Shown here: positions 1 to 15,200 of the stretch, in pieces
How the letters are laid out: every line of letters starts with the position of its first letter
Numbering within the stretch: position 1 is the stretch's first letter
Assembly: GCF_945859705.1 (NCBI RefSeq)
Contig: NC_079136.1
Location: forward strand, 85,126,867-85,190,866
Direction of reading: 5' to 3'
Length of the DNA stretch: 64,000 nucleotides
Source of the DNA: Episyrphus balteatus
Taxonomy: Eukaryota > Arthropoda > Insecta > Diptera > Syrphidae
Translations under genes and position numbers: made by a program
Notes under the pieces: generated by a model
What the model saw: only the letters and a program-made list of their open reading frames with translations
Database searches by the model: none
Told to the model about the DNA's origin: nothing

Positions 1-228
1 AATATACACTTTTCTAGATGTACTTAACCTACCATTTCTTAATCTGACGCGCTCGAGTATTTCCGAGGATCGATTTTTTTTTACTAATCTGACGGGCTGT
101 CCACAACGCAGACCACTGTATCAAGCTTTTATATTTGGTACAAGTACATTACTGAGTACAAGCTTTCTCCCCATATGATTTTCTGACGCGCTCGAGTAAC
201 GCGCGAAATCCCTTCCTGGGCTCCCCTA
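1..228. other. Flank of the 195-bp satellite
   Basis: No gene is visible. The motif tctgacgcgctcgagta occurs at about 43-59 and 182-198, with a partial copy (ctgacgggctg) near 89, so this may be the end of another repeat family. The 195-bp satellite begins at about 229 within its tcatatctcc motif. Confidence 0.4.
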
Positions 229-3200
229 CTATCATATCTCCTTAACGGAGCCTCTAAACACCCCCAAACTTGCAAAATTCTAAACTCTCTAAAAACAAAA
301 CTACAAGTCCAAAACTTATAGAAAATACATTTTTGTGCTCTGTGAGTCGATATCCTTCGCATACAATTCAATTGGAGTGAAAAAATTCACTTTTGAAGAA
401 AATCACATTTCAAAATGTTTAAATCGTCATATCTCCTTAACGGAGCCTCTAAACACCCCCAAACTTGCAAAATTCAAAACTCTCTAAAAACAAAACTACA
501 AGTCCAAAACTTATAGAAAATACATTTGTGTGCTCTGTGAGTCGATATCCTTTGCATACAATTCATTTGGAGTGAAAAAATTCACTTTTGAAGAAAATCA
601 CATTTCAAAATGTTTAAATCGTCATATCTCCTTAACGGAGCCTCTAAACACCCCCAAACTTGCAAAATTCAAAACTCTCTAAAAACAAAACTACAAGTCC
701 AAAACTTATAGAAAATACATTTTTGTGCTCTGTGAGTCGATATCCTTCGCATTCAATTCAATTGGAGTGAAAAAATTCACTTTTGAAGAAAATCACATTT
801 CAAAATGTTTAAATCGTCATATCTCCTTAACGGAGCCTCTAAACACCCCCAAACTTGCAAAATTCAAAACTCTCTAAAAACAAAACTACAAGTCCAAAAC
901 TTATAGAAAATACATTTTTGTGCTCTGTGAGTCGATATCCTTCGCATTCAATTCAATTGGAGTGAAAAAATTCACTTTTGAAGAAAATCACATTTCAAAA
1001 TGTTTAAATCGTCATATCTCCTTAACGGAGCCTCTAAACACCCCCAAACTTGCAAAATTCAAAACTCTCTAAAAACAAAACTACAAGTCCAAAACTTATA
1101 GAAAATACATTTTTGTGCTCTGTGAGTCGATATCCTTCGCATACAATTCAATTGGAGTGAAAAAATCCACTTTTGAAGAAAATCACATTTCAAAATGTTT
1201 AAATCGTCATATCTCCTTAACGGAGCCTCTAAACACCCCCAAACTTACAAAATTCAAAACTCTCTAAAAACAAAACTACAAGTCCAAAACTTATAGAAAA
1301 TACATTTTTGTGCTCTGTGAGTCGATATCCTTCGCATACAATTCATTTGGAGTGAAAAAATTCACTTTTGAAGAAAATCACATTTCAAAATGTTTAAATC
1401 GTCATATCTCCTTAACGGAGCCTCTAAACACCCCCAAACTTGCAAAATTCAAAACTCTCTAAAAATAAAACTACAAGTCCAAAACTTATAGAAAATACAT
1501 TTTTGTGCTCTGTGAGTCGATATCCTTCGCATACAATTCAATTGGAGTGAAAAAATTCACTTTTGAAGAAAATCACATTTCAAAATGTTTAAATCGTCAT
1601 ATCTCCTTAACGGAGCCTCTAAACACCCCCAAACTTGCAAAATTCAAAACTCTCTAAAAACAAAACTACAAGTCCAAAACTTATAGAAAATACATTTTTG
1701 TGCTCTGTGAGTCGATATCCTTCGCATTCAATTCAATTGGAGTGAAAAAATTCACTTTTGAAGAAAATCACATTTCAAAATGTTTAAATCGTCATATCTC
1801 CTTAACGGAGCCTCTAAACACCCCCAAACTTGCAAAATTCAAAACTCTCTAAAAACAAAACTACAAGTCCAAAACTTATAGAAAATACATTTTTGTGCTC
1901 TGTGAGTCGATATCTTCGCATACAATTCATTTGGAGTGAAAAAATTCACGTTTGAAGAAAATCACATTTCAAAATGTTTAAATCGTCATATCTCCTTAAC
2001 GGAGCCTCTAAACACCCCCAAACTTGCAAAATTCAAAACTCTCTAAAAACAAAACTACAAGTCCAAAACTTATAGAAAATACATTTTTGTGCTCTGTGAG
2101 TCGATATCCTTCGCATACAATTCAATTGGAGTGAAAAAATCCACTTTTGAAGAAAATCACATTTCAAAATGTTTAAATCGTCATATCTCCTTAACGGAGC
2201 CTCTAAACACCCCCAAACTTACAAAATTCAAAACTCTCTAAAAACAAAACTACAAGTCCAAAACTTATAGAAAATACATTTTTGTGCTCTGTGAGTCGAT
2301 ATCCTTCGCATACAATTCATTTGGAGTGAAAAAATTCACTTTTGAAGAAAATCACATTTCAAAATGTTTAAATCGTCATATCTCCTTAACGGAGCCTCTA
2401 AACACCCCCAAACTTGCAAAATTCAAAACTCTCTAAAAACAAAACTACAAGTCCAAAACTTATAGAAAATACATTTTTGTGCTCTGTGAGTCGATATCCT
2501 TCGCATACAATTCAATTGGAGTGAAAAAATTCACTTTTGAAGAAAATCACATTTCAAAATGTTTAAATCGTCATATCTCCTTAACGGAGCCTCTAAACAC
2601 CCCCAAACTTGCAAAATTCAAAACTCTCTAAAAACAAAACTACAAGTCCAAAACTTATAGAAAATACATTTTTGTGCTCTGTGAGTCGATATCCTTCGCA
2701 TTCAATTCAATTGGAGTGAAAAAATTCACTTTTGAAGAAAATCACATTTCAAAATGTTTAAATCGTCATATCTCCTTAACGGAGCCTCTAAACACCCCCA
2801 AACTTGCAAAATTCAAAACTCTCTAAAAACAAAACTACAAGTCCAAAACTTATAGAAAATACATTTTTGTGCTCTGTGAGTCGATATCCTTCGCATTCAA
2901 TTCAATTGGAGTGAAAAAATTCACTTTTGAAGAAAATCACATTTCAAAATGTTTAAATCGTCATATCTCCTTAACGGAGCCTCTAAACACCCCAAAACTT
3001 GCAAAATTCAAAACTCTCTAAAAACAAAACTACAAGTCCAAAACTTATAGAAAATACATTTTTGTGCTCTGTGAGTCGATATCTTTCGCATACAATTCAA
3101 TTGGAGTGAAAAAATTCACTTTTGAAGAAAATCACATTTCAAAATGTTTAAATCGTCATATCTCCTTAACGGAGCCTCTAAACACCCCCAAACTTGCAAA

Positions 3201-6200
3201 ATTCAAAACTCTCTAAAAACAAAAGTACAAGTCCAAAACTTATAGAAAATACATTTTTGTGCTCTGTGAGTCGATATCCTTCGCATACAATTCAATTGGA
3301 GTGAAAAAATTCACTTTTGAAGAAAATCACATTTCAAAATGTTTAAATCGTCATATCTCCTTAACGGAGCCTCTAAACACCCCCAAACTTGCAAAATTCA
3401 AAACTCTCTAAAAACAAAACTACAAGTCCAAAACTTATAGAAAATACATTTTTGTGCTCTGTGAGTCGATATCCATCGCATTCAATTCAATTGGAGTGAA
3501 AAAATTCACTTTTGAAGAAAATCACATTTCAAAATGTTTAAATCGTCATATCTCCTTAACGAAGCCTCTAAACACCCCCAAACTTGCAAAATTCAAAACT
3601 CTCTAAAAACAAAACTACAAGTCCAAAACTTATAGAAAATACATTTTTGTGCTCTGTGAGTCGATATCCTTCGCATACAATTCAATTGGAGTGAAAAAAT
3701 CCACTTTTGAAGAAAATCACATTTCAAAATGTTTAAATCGTCATATCTCCTTAACGGAGCCTCTAAACACCCCCAAACTTACAAAATTCAAAACTCTCTA
3801 AAAACAAAACTACAAGTCCAAAACTTATAGAAAATACATTTTTGTGCTCTGTGAGTCGATATCCTTCGCATACAATTCATTTGGAGTGAAAAAATTCACT
3901 TTTGAAGAAAATCACATTTCAAAATGTTTAAATCGTCATATCTCCTTAACGGAGCCTCTAAACACCCCCAAACTTGCAAAATTCAAAACTCTCTAAAAAC
4001 AAAACTACAAGTCCAAAACTTATAGAAAATACATTTTTGTGCTCTGTGAGTCGATATCCTTCGCATACAATTCAATTGGAGTGAAAAAATTCACTTTTGA
4101 AGAAAATCACATTTCAAAATGTTTAAATCGTCATATCTCCTTAACGGAGCCTCTAAACACCCCCAAACTTGCAAAATTCAAAACTCTCTAAAAACAAAAC
4201 TACAAGTCCAAAACTTATAGAAAATACATTTTTGTGCTCTGTGAGTCGATATCCTTCGCATACAATTCAATTGGAGTGAAAAAATTCACTTTTGAAGAAA
4301 ATCACATTTCAAAATGTTTAAATCGTCATATCTCCTTAACGGAGCCTCTAAACACCCCCAAACTTGCAAAATTCAAAACTCTCTAAAAACAAAACTACAA
4401 GTCCAAAACTTATAGAAAATACATTTTTGTGCTCTGTGAGTCGATATCCTTCGCATACAATTCAATTGGAGTGAAAAAATTCACTTTTGAAGAAAATCAC
4501 ATTTCAAAATGTTTAAATCGTCATATCTCCTTAACGGAGCCTCTAAACACCCCCAAACTTGCAAAATTCAAAACTCTCTAAAAACAAAACTACAAGTCCA
4601 AAACTTATAGAAAATACATTTTTGTGCTCTGTGAGTCGATATCCTTCGCATACAATTCAATTGGAGTGAAAAAATTCACTTTTGAAGAAAATCACATTTC
4701 AAAATGTTTAAATCGTCATATCTCCTTAACGGAGCCTCTAAACACCCCCAAACTTGCAAAATTCAAAACTCTCTAAAAACAAAACTACAAGTCCAAAACT
4801 TATAGAAAATACATTTTTGTGCTCTGTGAGTCGATATCCTTCGCATTTAATTCAATTGGAGTGAATCACTTTTGAAGAAAATCACATTTCAAAATGTTTA
4901 AATCGTCATATCTCCTTAACGGAGCCTCTAAACACCCCAAAACTTGCAAAATTCAAAACTCTCTAAAAACAAAACTACAAGTCCAAAACTTATAGAAAAT
5001 ACATTTTTGTGCTCTGTGAGTCGATATCCTTGGCATACAATTCAATTGGAGTGAAAAAATTCACTTTTGAAGAAAATCACATTTCAAAATGTTTAAATCG
5101 TCATATCTCCTTAACGGAGCCTCTAAACACCCCCAAACTTGCAAAATTCAAAACTCTCTAAAAACAAAACTACAAGTCCAAAACTTATAGAAAATACATT
5201 TGTGTGCTCTGTGAGTCGATATCCTTCGCATACAATTCATTTGGAGTGAAAAAATTCACTTTTGAAGAAAATCACATTTCAAAATGTTTAAATCGTCATA
5301 TCTCCTTAACGGAGCCTCTAAACACCCCCAAACTTGCAAAATTCAAAACTCTCTAAAAACAAAACTACAAGTCCAAAACTTATAGAAAATACATTTTTGT
5401 GCTCTGTGAGTCGATATCCTTCGCATACAATTCAATTGGAGTGAAAAAATTCACTTTTGAAGAAAATCACATTTCAAAATGTTTAAATCGTCATATCTCC
5501 TTAACGGAGCCTCTAAACACCCCCAAACTTGCAAAATTCAAAACTCTCTAAAAACAAAACTACAAGTCCAAAACTTATAGAAAATACATTTTTGTGCTCT
5601 GTGAGTCGATATCCTTCGCATTCAATTCAATTGGAGTGAAAAAATTCACGTTTGAAGAAAATCACATTTCAAAATGTTTAAATCGTCATATCTCCTTAAC
5701 GGAGCCTCTAAACACCCCCAAACTTGCAAAATTCAAAACTCTCTAAAAACAAAACTACAAGTCCAAAACTTATAGAAAATACATTTTTGTGCTCTGTGAG
5801 TCGATATCCTTCGCATACAATTCAATTGGAGTGAAAAAATTCACGTTTGAAGAAAATCACATTTCAAAATGTTTAAATCATCATATCTCCTTAACGGAGC
5901 CTCTAAACACCCCCAAACTTGCAAAATTCAAAACTCTCTAAAAACAAAACTACAAGTCCAAAACTTATAAAAAATACATTTTTGTGCTCTGTGAGTCGAT
6001 ATCCTTCGCATACAATTCAATTGGAGTGAAAAAATTCACTTTTGAAGAAAATCACATTTCAAAATGTTTAAATCGTCATATCTCCTTAACGGAGCCTCTA
6101 AACACCCCCAAACTTGCAAAATTCAAAACTCTCTAAAAACAAAACTACAAGTCCAAAACTTATAAAAAATACATTTTTGTGCTCTGTGAGTCGATATCCT

Positions 6201-9063
6201 TCGCATACAATTCAATTGGAGTGAATCACTTTTGAAGAAAATCACATTTCAAAATGTTTAAATCGTCATATCTCCTTAACGGAGCCTCTAAACACCCCAA
6301 AATTTGCAAAATTCAAAACTCTCTTAAAACAAAACTACAAGTCCAAAACTTATAGAAAATACATTTTTGTGCTCTGTGAGTCGATATCCTTCGCATTCAA
6401 TTCAATTGGAGTGAAAAAATTCACGTTTGAAGAAAATCACATTTCAAAATGTTTAAATCGTCATATCTCCTTAACGGAGCCTCTAAACACCCCCAAACTT
6501 GCAAAATTCAAAACTCTCTAAAAACAAAACTACAAGTCCAAAACTTATAGAAAATACATTTTTGTGCTCTGTGAGTCGATATCCTTCGCATACAATTCAA
6601 TTGGAGTGAAAAAATTCACGTTTGAAGAAAATCACATTTCAAAATGTTTAAATCATCATATCTCCTTAACGGAGCCTCTAAACACCCCCAAACTTGCAAA
6701 ATTCAAAACTCTCTAAAAACAAAACTACAAGTCCAAAACTTATAAAAAATACATTTTTGTGCTCTGTGAGTCGATATCCTTCGCATACAATTCAATTGGA
6801 GTGAAAAAATTCACTTTTGAAGAAAATCACATTTCAAAATGTTTAAATCGTCATATCTCCTTAACGGAGCCTCTAAACACCCCCAAACTTGCAAAATTCA
6901 AAACTCTCTAAAAACAAAACTACAAGTCCAAAACTTATAAAAAATACATTTTTGTGCTCTGTGAGTCGATATCCTTCGCATACAATTCAATTGGAGTGAA
7001 AAAATTTACTTTTGAAGAAAATCACATTTCAAAATGTTTAAATCGTCATATCTCCTTAACGGAGCCTCTAAACACCCCCAAACTTGCAAAATTCAAAACT
7101 CTCTAAAAACAAAACTACAAGTCCAAAACTTATAGAAAATACATTTTTGTGCTCTGTGAGTCGATATCCTTCGCATTCAATTCAATTGGAGTGAAAAAAT
7201 TCACGTTTGAAGAAAATCACATTTCAAAATGTTTAAATCGTCATATCTCCTTAAGGGAGCCTCTAAGCACCCCCAAACTTGCAAAATTCAAAACTCTCTA
7301 AAAACAAAACTACAAGTCCAAAACTTATAGAAAATACATTTTTGTGCTCTGTGAGTCGATATCCTTCGCATACAATTCAATTGGAGTGAAAAAATTCACT
7401 TTTGAAGAAAATCACATTTCAACATGTTTAAATCGTCATATCTCCTTAACGGAGCCTCTAAACACCCCCAAACTTGCAAAATTCAAAACTCTCTAAAAAC
7501 AAAACTACAAGTCCAAAACTTATAGAAAATACATTTTTGTGCTCTGTGAGTCGATATCCTTCGCATACAATTCAATTGGAGTGAAAAAATTCACGTTTGA
7601 AGAAAATCACATTTCAAAATGTTTAAATCGTCATATCTCCTTAACGGAGCCTCTAAACACCCCCAAACTTGCAAAATTCAAAACTCTCTAAAAACAAAAC
7701 TACAAGTCCAAAACTTATAGAAAATACATTTTTGTGCTCTGTGAGTCGATATCCTTCGCATTCAATTCAATTGGAGTGAAAAAATTCACGTTTGAAGAAA
7801 ATCACATTTCAAAATGTTTAAATCGTCATACCTCCTTAACGGAGCCTCTAAGCACCCCCAAACTTGCAAAATTCAAAACTCTCTAAAAACAAAACTACAA
7901 GTCCAAAACTTATAGAAAATACATTTTTGTGCTCTGTGAGTCGATATCCTTCGCATACAATTCAATTGGAGTGAAAAAATTCACTTTTGAAGAAAATCAC
8001 ATTTCAAAATGTTTAAATCGTCATATCTCCTTAACGGAGCCTCTAAACACCCCCAAACTTGCAAAATTCAAAACTCTCTAAAAACAAAACTACAAGTCCG
8101 AAAATTATAGAAAATACATTTTTGTGCTCTGTGAGTCGATATCCTTCGCATACAATTCAATTGGAGTGAAAAAATTCACTTTTGAAGAAAATCACATTTC
8201 AAAAAGTTTAAATCGTCATATCTCCTTAACGGAGCCTCTAAACACCCCAAAACTTGCAAAATTCAAAACTCTCTAAAAACAAAACTACAAGTCCAAAACT
8301 TATAGAAAATACATTTTTGTGTTCTGTGAGTCGATATCCTTCGCATACAATTCAATTGGAGTGAAAAAATTCACTTTTGAAGAAAATCACATTTCAAAAA
8401 GTTTAAATCGTCATATCTCCTTAACGGAGCCTCTAAACACCCCCAAACTTGCAAAATTCAAAACTCTCTAAAAACAAAACTACAAGTCCAAAACTTATAG
8501 AAAATACATTTTTGTGTTCTGTGAGTCGATATCCTTCGCATACAATTCAATTGGAGTGAAAAAATTCACTTTTGAAGAAAATCACATTTCAAAATGTTTA
8601 AATCGTCATATCTCCTTAACGGAGCCTCTAAACACCCCCAAACTTGCAAAATTCAAAACTCTCTAAAAACAAAACTACAAGTCCAAAACTTATAGAAAAT
8701 ACATTTTTGTGCTCTGTGAGTCGATATCCTTCGCATACAATTCAATTGGAGTGAAAAAATTCACTTTTGAAGAAAATCACATTTCAAAATGTTTAAATCG
8801 TCATATCTCCTTAACGGAGCCTCTAAACACCCCCAAACTTGCAAAATTCAAAACTCTCTAAAAACAAAACTACAAGTCCAAAACTTATAGAAAATACATT
8901 TTTGTGTTCTGTGAGTCGATATCCTTCGCATACAATTCAATTGGAGTTGAAAAATTCACTTTTGAAGAAAATCACATTTAAAAATCTTTAAATCGTCATA
9001 TCTCCTTAACCGAGCGTCTAAACAGGCCAAAACTTGCAAAATTCAAAATTCTCTAAAAACAAA
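229..9063. repeat. 195-bp satellite array, about 45 head-to-tail monomers
   Basis: The landmark cttaacggagcctctaaac recurs at 241, 436, 631, 826 and 1021, giving an exact 195-bp period that continues to about 9063. Monomers are nearly identical. Variation is mainly single bases (cgcatacaa or cgcattcaa; caattgg or catttgg; ttcact or ttcacg), plus two 5-bp deletions at about 4864 and 6224 and a 1-bp deletion near 1914. Each monomer holds the short palindrome gtgaaaaaattcac. The last monomer before 9063 is diverged (ggagttgaaaa, ccgagcgtctaaacaggcc). This is a satellite, not a gene; every reading frame is closed within a monomer or two. No CENP-B-box-like motif was seen. A centromeric or pericentromeric role is possible but unsupported. 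Confidence 0.97.
5640..7200. repeat. Higher-order duplication inside the 195-bp satellite
   Basis: A block of about four monomers is repeated with an offset of 775 bp (four monomers less a 5-bp deletion). Shared markers are ttcacgtttg at 5645/6420, aaatcatcat near 5876/6651, and the tataaaaaatac variant near 5966/6741. A second higher-order relation is seen earlier: the aaatccac, cttacaaaattc and catttggag variants recur together near 1167, 2141 and 3701, with offsets of 974 and 1560 bp. This indicates recent multi-monomer amplification. Confidence 0.7.
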
Positions 9064-9190
9064 GATACATTTCGATAGATAAATGTGGATAGATAAATGT
9101 CTCAAGATAAATGTCGATAGATAAATGTCTCTAGACAAATGTCGATAGATAAATGTGGATAGATAAATGTCTCTAGATAAATGTCTCTAG
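9064..9190 (-). repeat. Inverted first segment of the 14-bp minisatellite
   Basis: About nine units read in the opposite orientation to the rest of the array (gatagataaatg on the + strand). They include the ctctaga and ctcaaga variants. With the units after 9212 they form an imperfect palindrome with arms of about 125 bp. The segment abuts the satellite monomer that breaks off at 9063. Confidence 0.85.
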
Positions 9191-9212
9191 ACAAAGACCA
9201 ATAAGATCTACA
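9190..9212 (+). other. 23-base match to the LINE endonuclease region
   Basis: These 23 bases, beginning gacaaagaccaataagatct, are identical to 47363-47385, where they encode RTKTNKIY at the start of the LINE endonuclease domain. Neither flank matches. The segment sits exactly at the turn of the inverted repeat in the minisatellite. It is probably filler DNA or a LINE scrap captured during a rearrangement. Confidence 0.75.
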
Positions 9213-10504
9213 TTTGTCTAGAGACATTTATCTAGAGACATTTATCTTGAGACATTTATCTATCGACATTTATCTAGAGACATTTATCTATCCACATTTA
9301 TCTATCCACATTTATCTATCGACATTTATCTAGAGACATTTATCTATCCACATTTATCTATCCACATTTATCTATCGACATTTATCCATCCACATTTATC
9401 TATCCACATTTATCTATCCACATACATCTATCGACATTTATCTATCGACATTTATCTATCGACATTTATCTAGAGACATTTATCTATCCACATTTATCTA
9501 TCCACATTTATCTATCGACATTTATCCATCCACATTTATCTATCCACATTTATCTATCCACATACATCTATCGACATTTATCTATCGACATTTATCTATC
9601 GACATTTATCTATCGACATTTATCTATCCACATTTATCTATCGACATTTATCGATCCACATATATCTATCGACATTTATCTATCCACATTTATCTATCCA
9701 CATTTATCTATCGACATTTATCTATCCACATTTATGGATCGACATTTATCTATCGACATTTGTTGATCCACATACATCTATCGACATTTATCTATCGACA
9801 TTTATCTATCGACATTTATCGATCCACATATATCTATCGACATTTATCTATCGACATTTATGGCTCCACATATATCTATCGACATTTATCTATCGACTTT
9901 TATCGATCCACATTTATCTATCGAAATTTATCTAGAGACATTTATCTATCGACATCGAGACATTTATCCACATTTATCTATCGACATTTTTCTATCCACA
10001 TTTATCTATCCACATTTATCTATCGACATTTATTGATCCACATACATCTATCGACATTTATCTATCGACATTTATCGATCCACATACATCTATCGACATT
10101 TATCTATCGACATTTATCGATCCACATATAACTATTGACATTTGTCTATCGACATTTATCTATCCACATTTATCTATCCACATTTATCTATCCACATTTA
10201 TGTATCGACATTTATCGATCCACATATAACTATCGACATTTATCTATCCACATTTATCTATCGACATTTACCTATCGACATTTACCTATTAACATTTATC
10301 TATCGACTTTTATCTATCCACATTTATCGATCCACATTTATCTATCGACATTTATCGATCCACTTTTATCTATCCACATTTATCTATCCACATTTATCGA
10401 TCCACATTTATCTATCGACATTTATCGATCCACATTTATCTATCGACATTTATCGATCCACATTTATCTATCGACATTTGTCTATCGACATTTATCTAGA
10501 GACA

Positions 10505-10593
10505 CCCGACAAACAATTTTGTTTCTATAAAGCTTTACAGAGATGCAACTGTTGCTTCTGTAAAGCATTATAGAAGAAAAATTGTTAGTAGGG
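10505..10593 (+). mobile_element. Palindromic MITE, copy A (in minisatellite)
   Basis: This is an 89-bp element starting cccgacaaacaatttt and ending aaaattgttagtaggg. The halves are near inverted repeats through agctttacag/ctgtaaagc. The left flank ends ...gagaca and the right flank begins catttatc, so a 2-bp duplication (CA) is possible. Copy A is followed by sequence different from the other array copies. Confidence 0.8.
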
Positions 10594-10679
10594 CATTTAT
10601 CTATCGACATTTAACTATCGACATTTATCTATCGACATTTATCTATCGACATTTATCGATCCACATATAACTATCGAAT

Positions 10680-12200
10680 TTGTCTATCGACATTTATCTA
10701 TCCACATTTATCTATCGACATTTATCGATCCACATATATCTATCGACATTTATCTATCCACATATATCTATCGACATTTATCTACCCACATTTATCTATC
10801 CACATTTATCTATCGACATTTATCGATCCACATATATCTATCGACATTTATCTATCGACATTTATCGATCCACATATAACTATCGAGTCCACATTTATCT
10901 ATCCACATTTATCTATCCACATTTATCGATCCACATTTATCTATCGACATTTATCGATCCACATTTATCTATCCACATTTATCGATCCACATTTATCTAT
11001 CCACATTTACCGATCCACATATAACTATCGACATTTATCTATCGACATTTATCTATCGACATTTATCGATCCACATATAACTATCGTCATTTGTCTATCG
11101 ACATTTATCAATCCACATTTATCTATCGACATTTATCGATCCACATATATCTATCGACATTTTTCTATCGACATTTATCTATCGACATTTATCTATCCAC
11201 ATTTATCTATCGACACTTATCTATCCACATTTATCTATCCACATTTATCGATTTACATTTATCTATCCACATTTATCTATCGACATTTATCTATCGACAT
11301 TTGTCTATCGACATTTATCGATCCACATTTATCTATCCACATTTATCTATTAACATTTATCGATCCACATTTATCTATCCACATTTATCTATCCACATTT
11401 ATCGATCCACATTTATCTATCGACATTTATCTATCGACATTTGTCTATCGACATTTATCTATCCACATTTATCTATCGACATTTATCGATCCACATATAT
11501 CTATCGACATTTATCTATCCACATATATCTATCGACATTTATCTACCCACATTTATCTATACACATTTATCTATCGACATTTATCGATCCACATATATCT
11601 ATCGACATTTATCTATCGACATTTATCGATCCACATATAACTATCGAGTCCACATTTATCTATCCACATTTATCTATCCACATTTATCGATCCACATTTA
11701 TCTATCGACATTTATCGATCCACATTTATCTATCCACATTTATCGATCCACATTTATCTATCCACATTTACCGATCCACATATAACTATCGACATTTATC
11801 TATCGACATTTATCTATCGACATTTATCGATCCACATATAACTATCGACATTTGTCTATCGACATTTATCTATCCACATTTATCTATCGACATTTATCGA
11901 TCCACATATATCTATCGACATTTTTCTATCGACATTTATCTATCGACATTTATCTATCCACATTTATCTATCGACACTTATCTATCCACATTTATCTATC
12001 CACATTTATCGATTTACATTTATCTATCCACATTTATCTATCGACATTTATCTATCGACATTTGTCTATCGACATTTATCGATCCACATTTATCTATCCA
12101 CATTTATCTATTAACATTTATCGATCCACATTTATCTATCCACATTTATCTATCGACATTTATCGATCCACATTTATCTATCCACATTTATCTATTCACA
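10680..12200 (+). repeat. 761-bp tandem duplication within the minisatellite
   Basis: The stretch from 10680 recurs from 11441, with 10680/11441 and 11091/11852 both offset by exactly 761 bp. Shared rare variants include tctacccacattt, ctatcgagtccac and tatttaccgatcc. The copies diverge by an insertion of several units near 12150. Confidence 0.8.
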
Positions 12201-15200
12201 TTTATCGATCCACATTTATCTATCGACATTTATCTATCGACATTTGTCTATCGACATTTATCTATCCACATTTATCTATCGACATTTATCTATCGACATT
12301 TGTCTATCGACATTTATCGATCCACATTTATCTATCCACATTTATCTATCCACATTTATCTATCCACATTTATCTATCCACATTTATCGATCCACATTTA
12401 TCTATAAACATTTATCTATCCACATATATCTATCGACATTTATCTATCCACATTTATCTATCCACATTTATCTATCCACATTTATCGATCCACATTTACC
12501 TATCGACATTTATCGATCCACATTTATCTATCCACATTTATCTATCCACATTTATCTATCCACATTTATCGATTTACATTTATCTATCCACATTTATCTA
12601 TCGACTTTTATCTATCGACATTTGTCTATCGACATTTATCGATCCACATTTATCTATCCACATTTATCTATCCACATTTATCGATCCATATTTATCTATC
12701 CACATTTATCTATCGACATTTATCGATCCACATTTATCTATCCACATTTATCTATCCACATTTATCGATACACATTTATCTATCGACATTTATCTATCGA
12801 CATTTGTCTATCGACATTTATCGATCCACATATATCTATCGACATTTATCTATCGTCACTTATCGATCCACATTTATCTATCGACATTTGTCTATCGACA
12901 TTTATCTATCGACATTTATCTATCCACATTTATCGATCCACATTTATCTATCGACATTTATCGATCCATATTTATTTATCCACATTTATCGATCCACATT
13001 TATCTATCGACATTTATCTATCGACATTTGTCTATCGACATTTATCTATCGACATTTATCGATCCATATTTATTTATCCACATTTATCGATCCACATTTA
13101 TCTATCGACATTTATCTATCGACATTTGTCTATCGACATTTATCGATCCACATTTATCTATCCACATTTATCTATCCACATTTATCTATCGACATTTATC
13201 GATCCACATTTATCTATCGACATTTATCGATCCACATTTATCTATCCACATTTATCTATCCACATTTATCTATCGACATTTATCGATCCACATTTATCTA
13301 TCCACATTTATCGATCCACATTTATCTATCCACATGTATCTATCCACATTTATCGATCCACATTTATCTATCCACATTTATCTATCCACATTTATCGATC
13401 CACATTTATCTATCCACATTTATCTATCCACATTTATGTATCCACATTTATCTATCGACATTTATCGATCCACATTTATCTATCCACATTCATCTATCCA
13501 CATATATCTATCGACATTTATCCACATTTATCGATCCACATTTATTTATCGACATTTATCGATCCACATTTATCTATCCACATTTATCTATCCACATTTA
13601 TCGATTTACATTTATCTATCCACATTTATCTATCGACATTTATCTATAGACATTTGTCTATCGACATTTATCGATCCACATTTATCTATCCACATTTATC
13701 TATCCACATTTATCGATCCACATTTATCTATCCACATTTATCTATCGACATTTATCGATCCACATTTATCTATCCACATTTATCGATCCACATTTATCTA
13801 TCGACATTTATCTATCGACATTTGTCTATCGACATTTATCTATCCACATTTATCTATCGACATTTATCTATCGACATTTTTCTATCGACATTTTATCGAT
13901 CCACATTTATCTATCCACATTTATCTATCGACATTTATCGATCCACATTTATCTATCCACATTTATCGATCCACATTTATCTATAAACATTTATCTATCC
14001 ACATATATCTATCGACATTTATCTATCCACATTTATCTATCCACATTTATCTATCCACATTTATCGATCCACATTTACCTATCGACATTTATCGATCCAC
14101 ATTTATCTATCCACATTTATCTATCCACATTTATCGATTTACATTTATCTATCCACATTTATCTATCGACATTTATCTATCGACATTTGTCTATCGACAT
14201 TTATCGATCCACATTTATCTATCCACATTTATCTATCCACATTTATCGATCCACATTTATCTATCCACATTTATCTATCGACATTTATCGATCCACATTT
14301 ATCTATCCACATTTATCTATCCACATTTATCGATACACATTTATCTATCGACATTTATCTATCGACATTTGTCTATCGACATTTATCGATCCACATATAT
14401 CTATCGACATTTATCTATCGTCACTTATCGATCCACATTTATCTATCGACATTTGTCTATCGACATTTATCGATCCACATATATCTATCGACATTTATCT
14501 ATCGACATTTATCTATCGACATTTATCTATCCACATTTATCGATTAACATTTATCTATCGACATTTATCGATCCATATTTATCTATCCACATTTATCGAT
14601 CCACATTTATCTATCGACATTTATCTATCCACATTTATCTATCCACATTTATCGATCCACATTTATCTATAAACATTTATCGACATTTATCTATCCACAT
14701 TTATCTATCCACATTTATCTATCCACATTTATCTATCCACATTTATCGATAGAAATTTATCTATCGACATTTATCTATCGACATTTATCTATCGACATTT
14801 ATCGATCCACATATAACTATCGATATTTGTCTATCGACATTTATCGATCCACATTTATCTATCCACATTTATCTATCGACATTTATCGATCCACATATAA
14901 CTATCGACATTTGTCTATCGACATTTATCTATCCACATTTATCTATCCACATTTATCTATCCACATTTTTCGATCCACATATATCTATCGACATTTATCT
15001 ATCAACATTTATCTATCGACATTTATCTATCCACATTTATCTATCGACATTTATCTATCCACATTTATCTATCCACATTCATCGATCCACATTTATCTAT
15101 CCACATTTATCTATCGACATTTATCGATCCACATTTATCTATCGACATTTATCGATCCACATTTATCTATCGACATTTATCTATCGATATTTATCTATCC

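Noticed and set aside
229..9063. CRISPR-like regular array
   Set aside because: The whole 195-bp unit is repeated without variable spacers. It is a satellite.
229..9063. CENP-B box in the 195-bp satellite
   Set aside because: ttcg occurs in ccttcgcat, but the rest of the box is not present.
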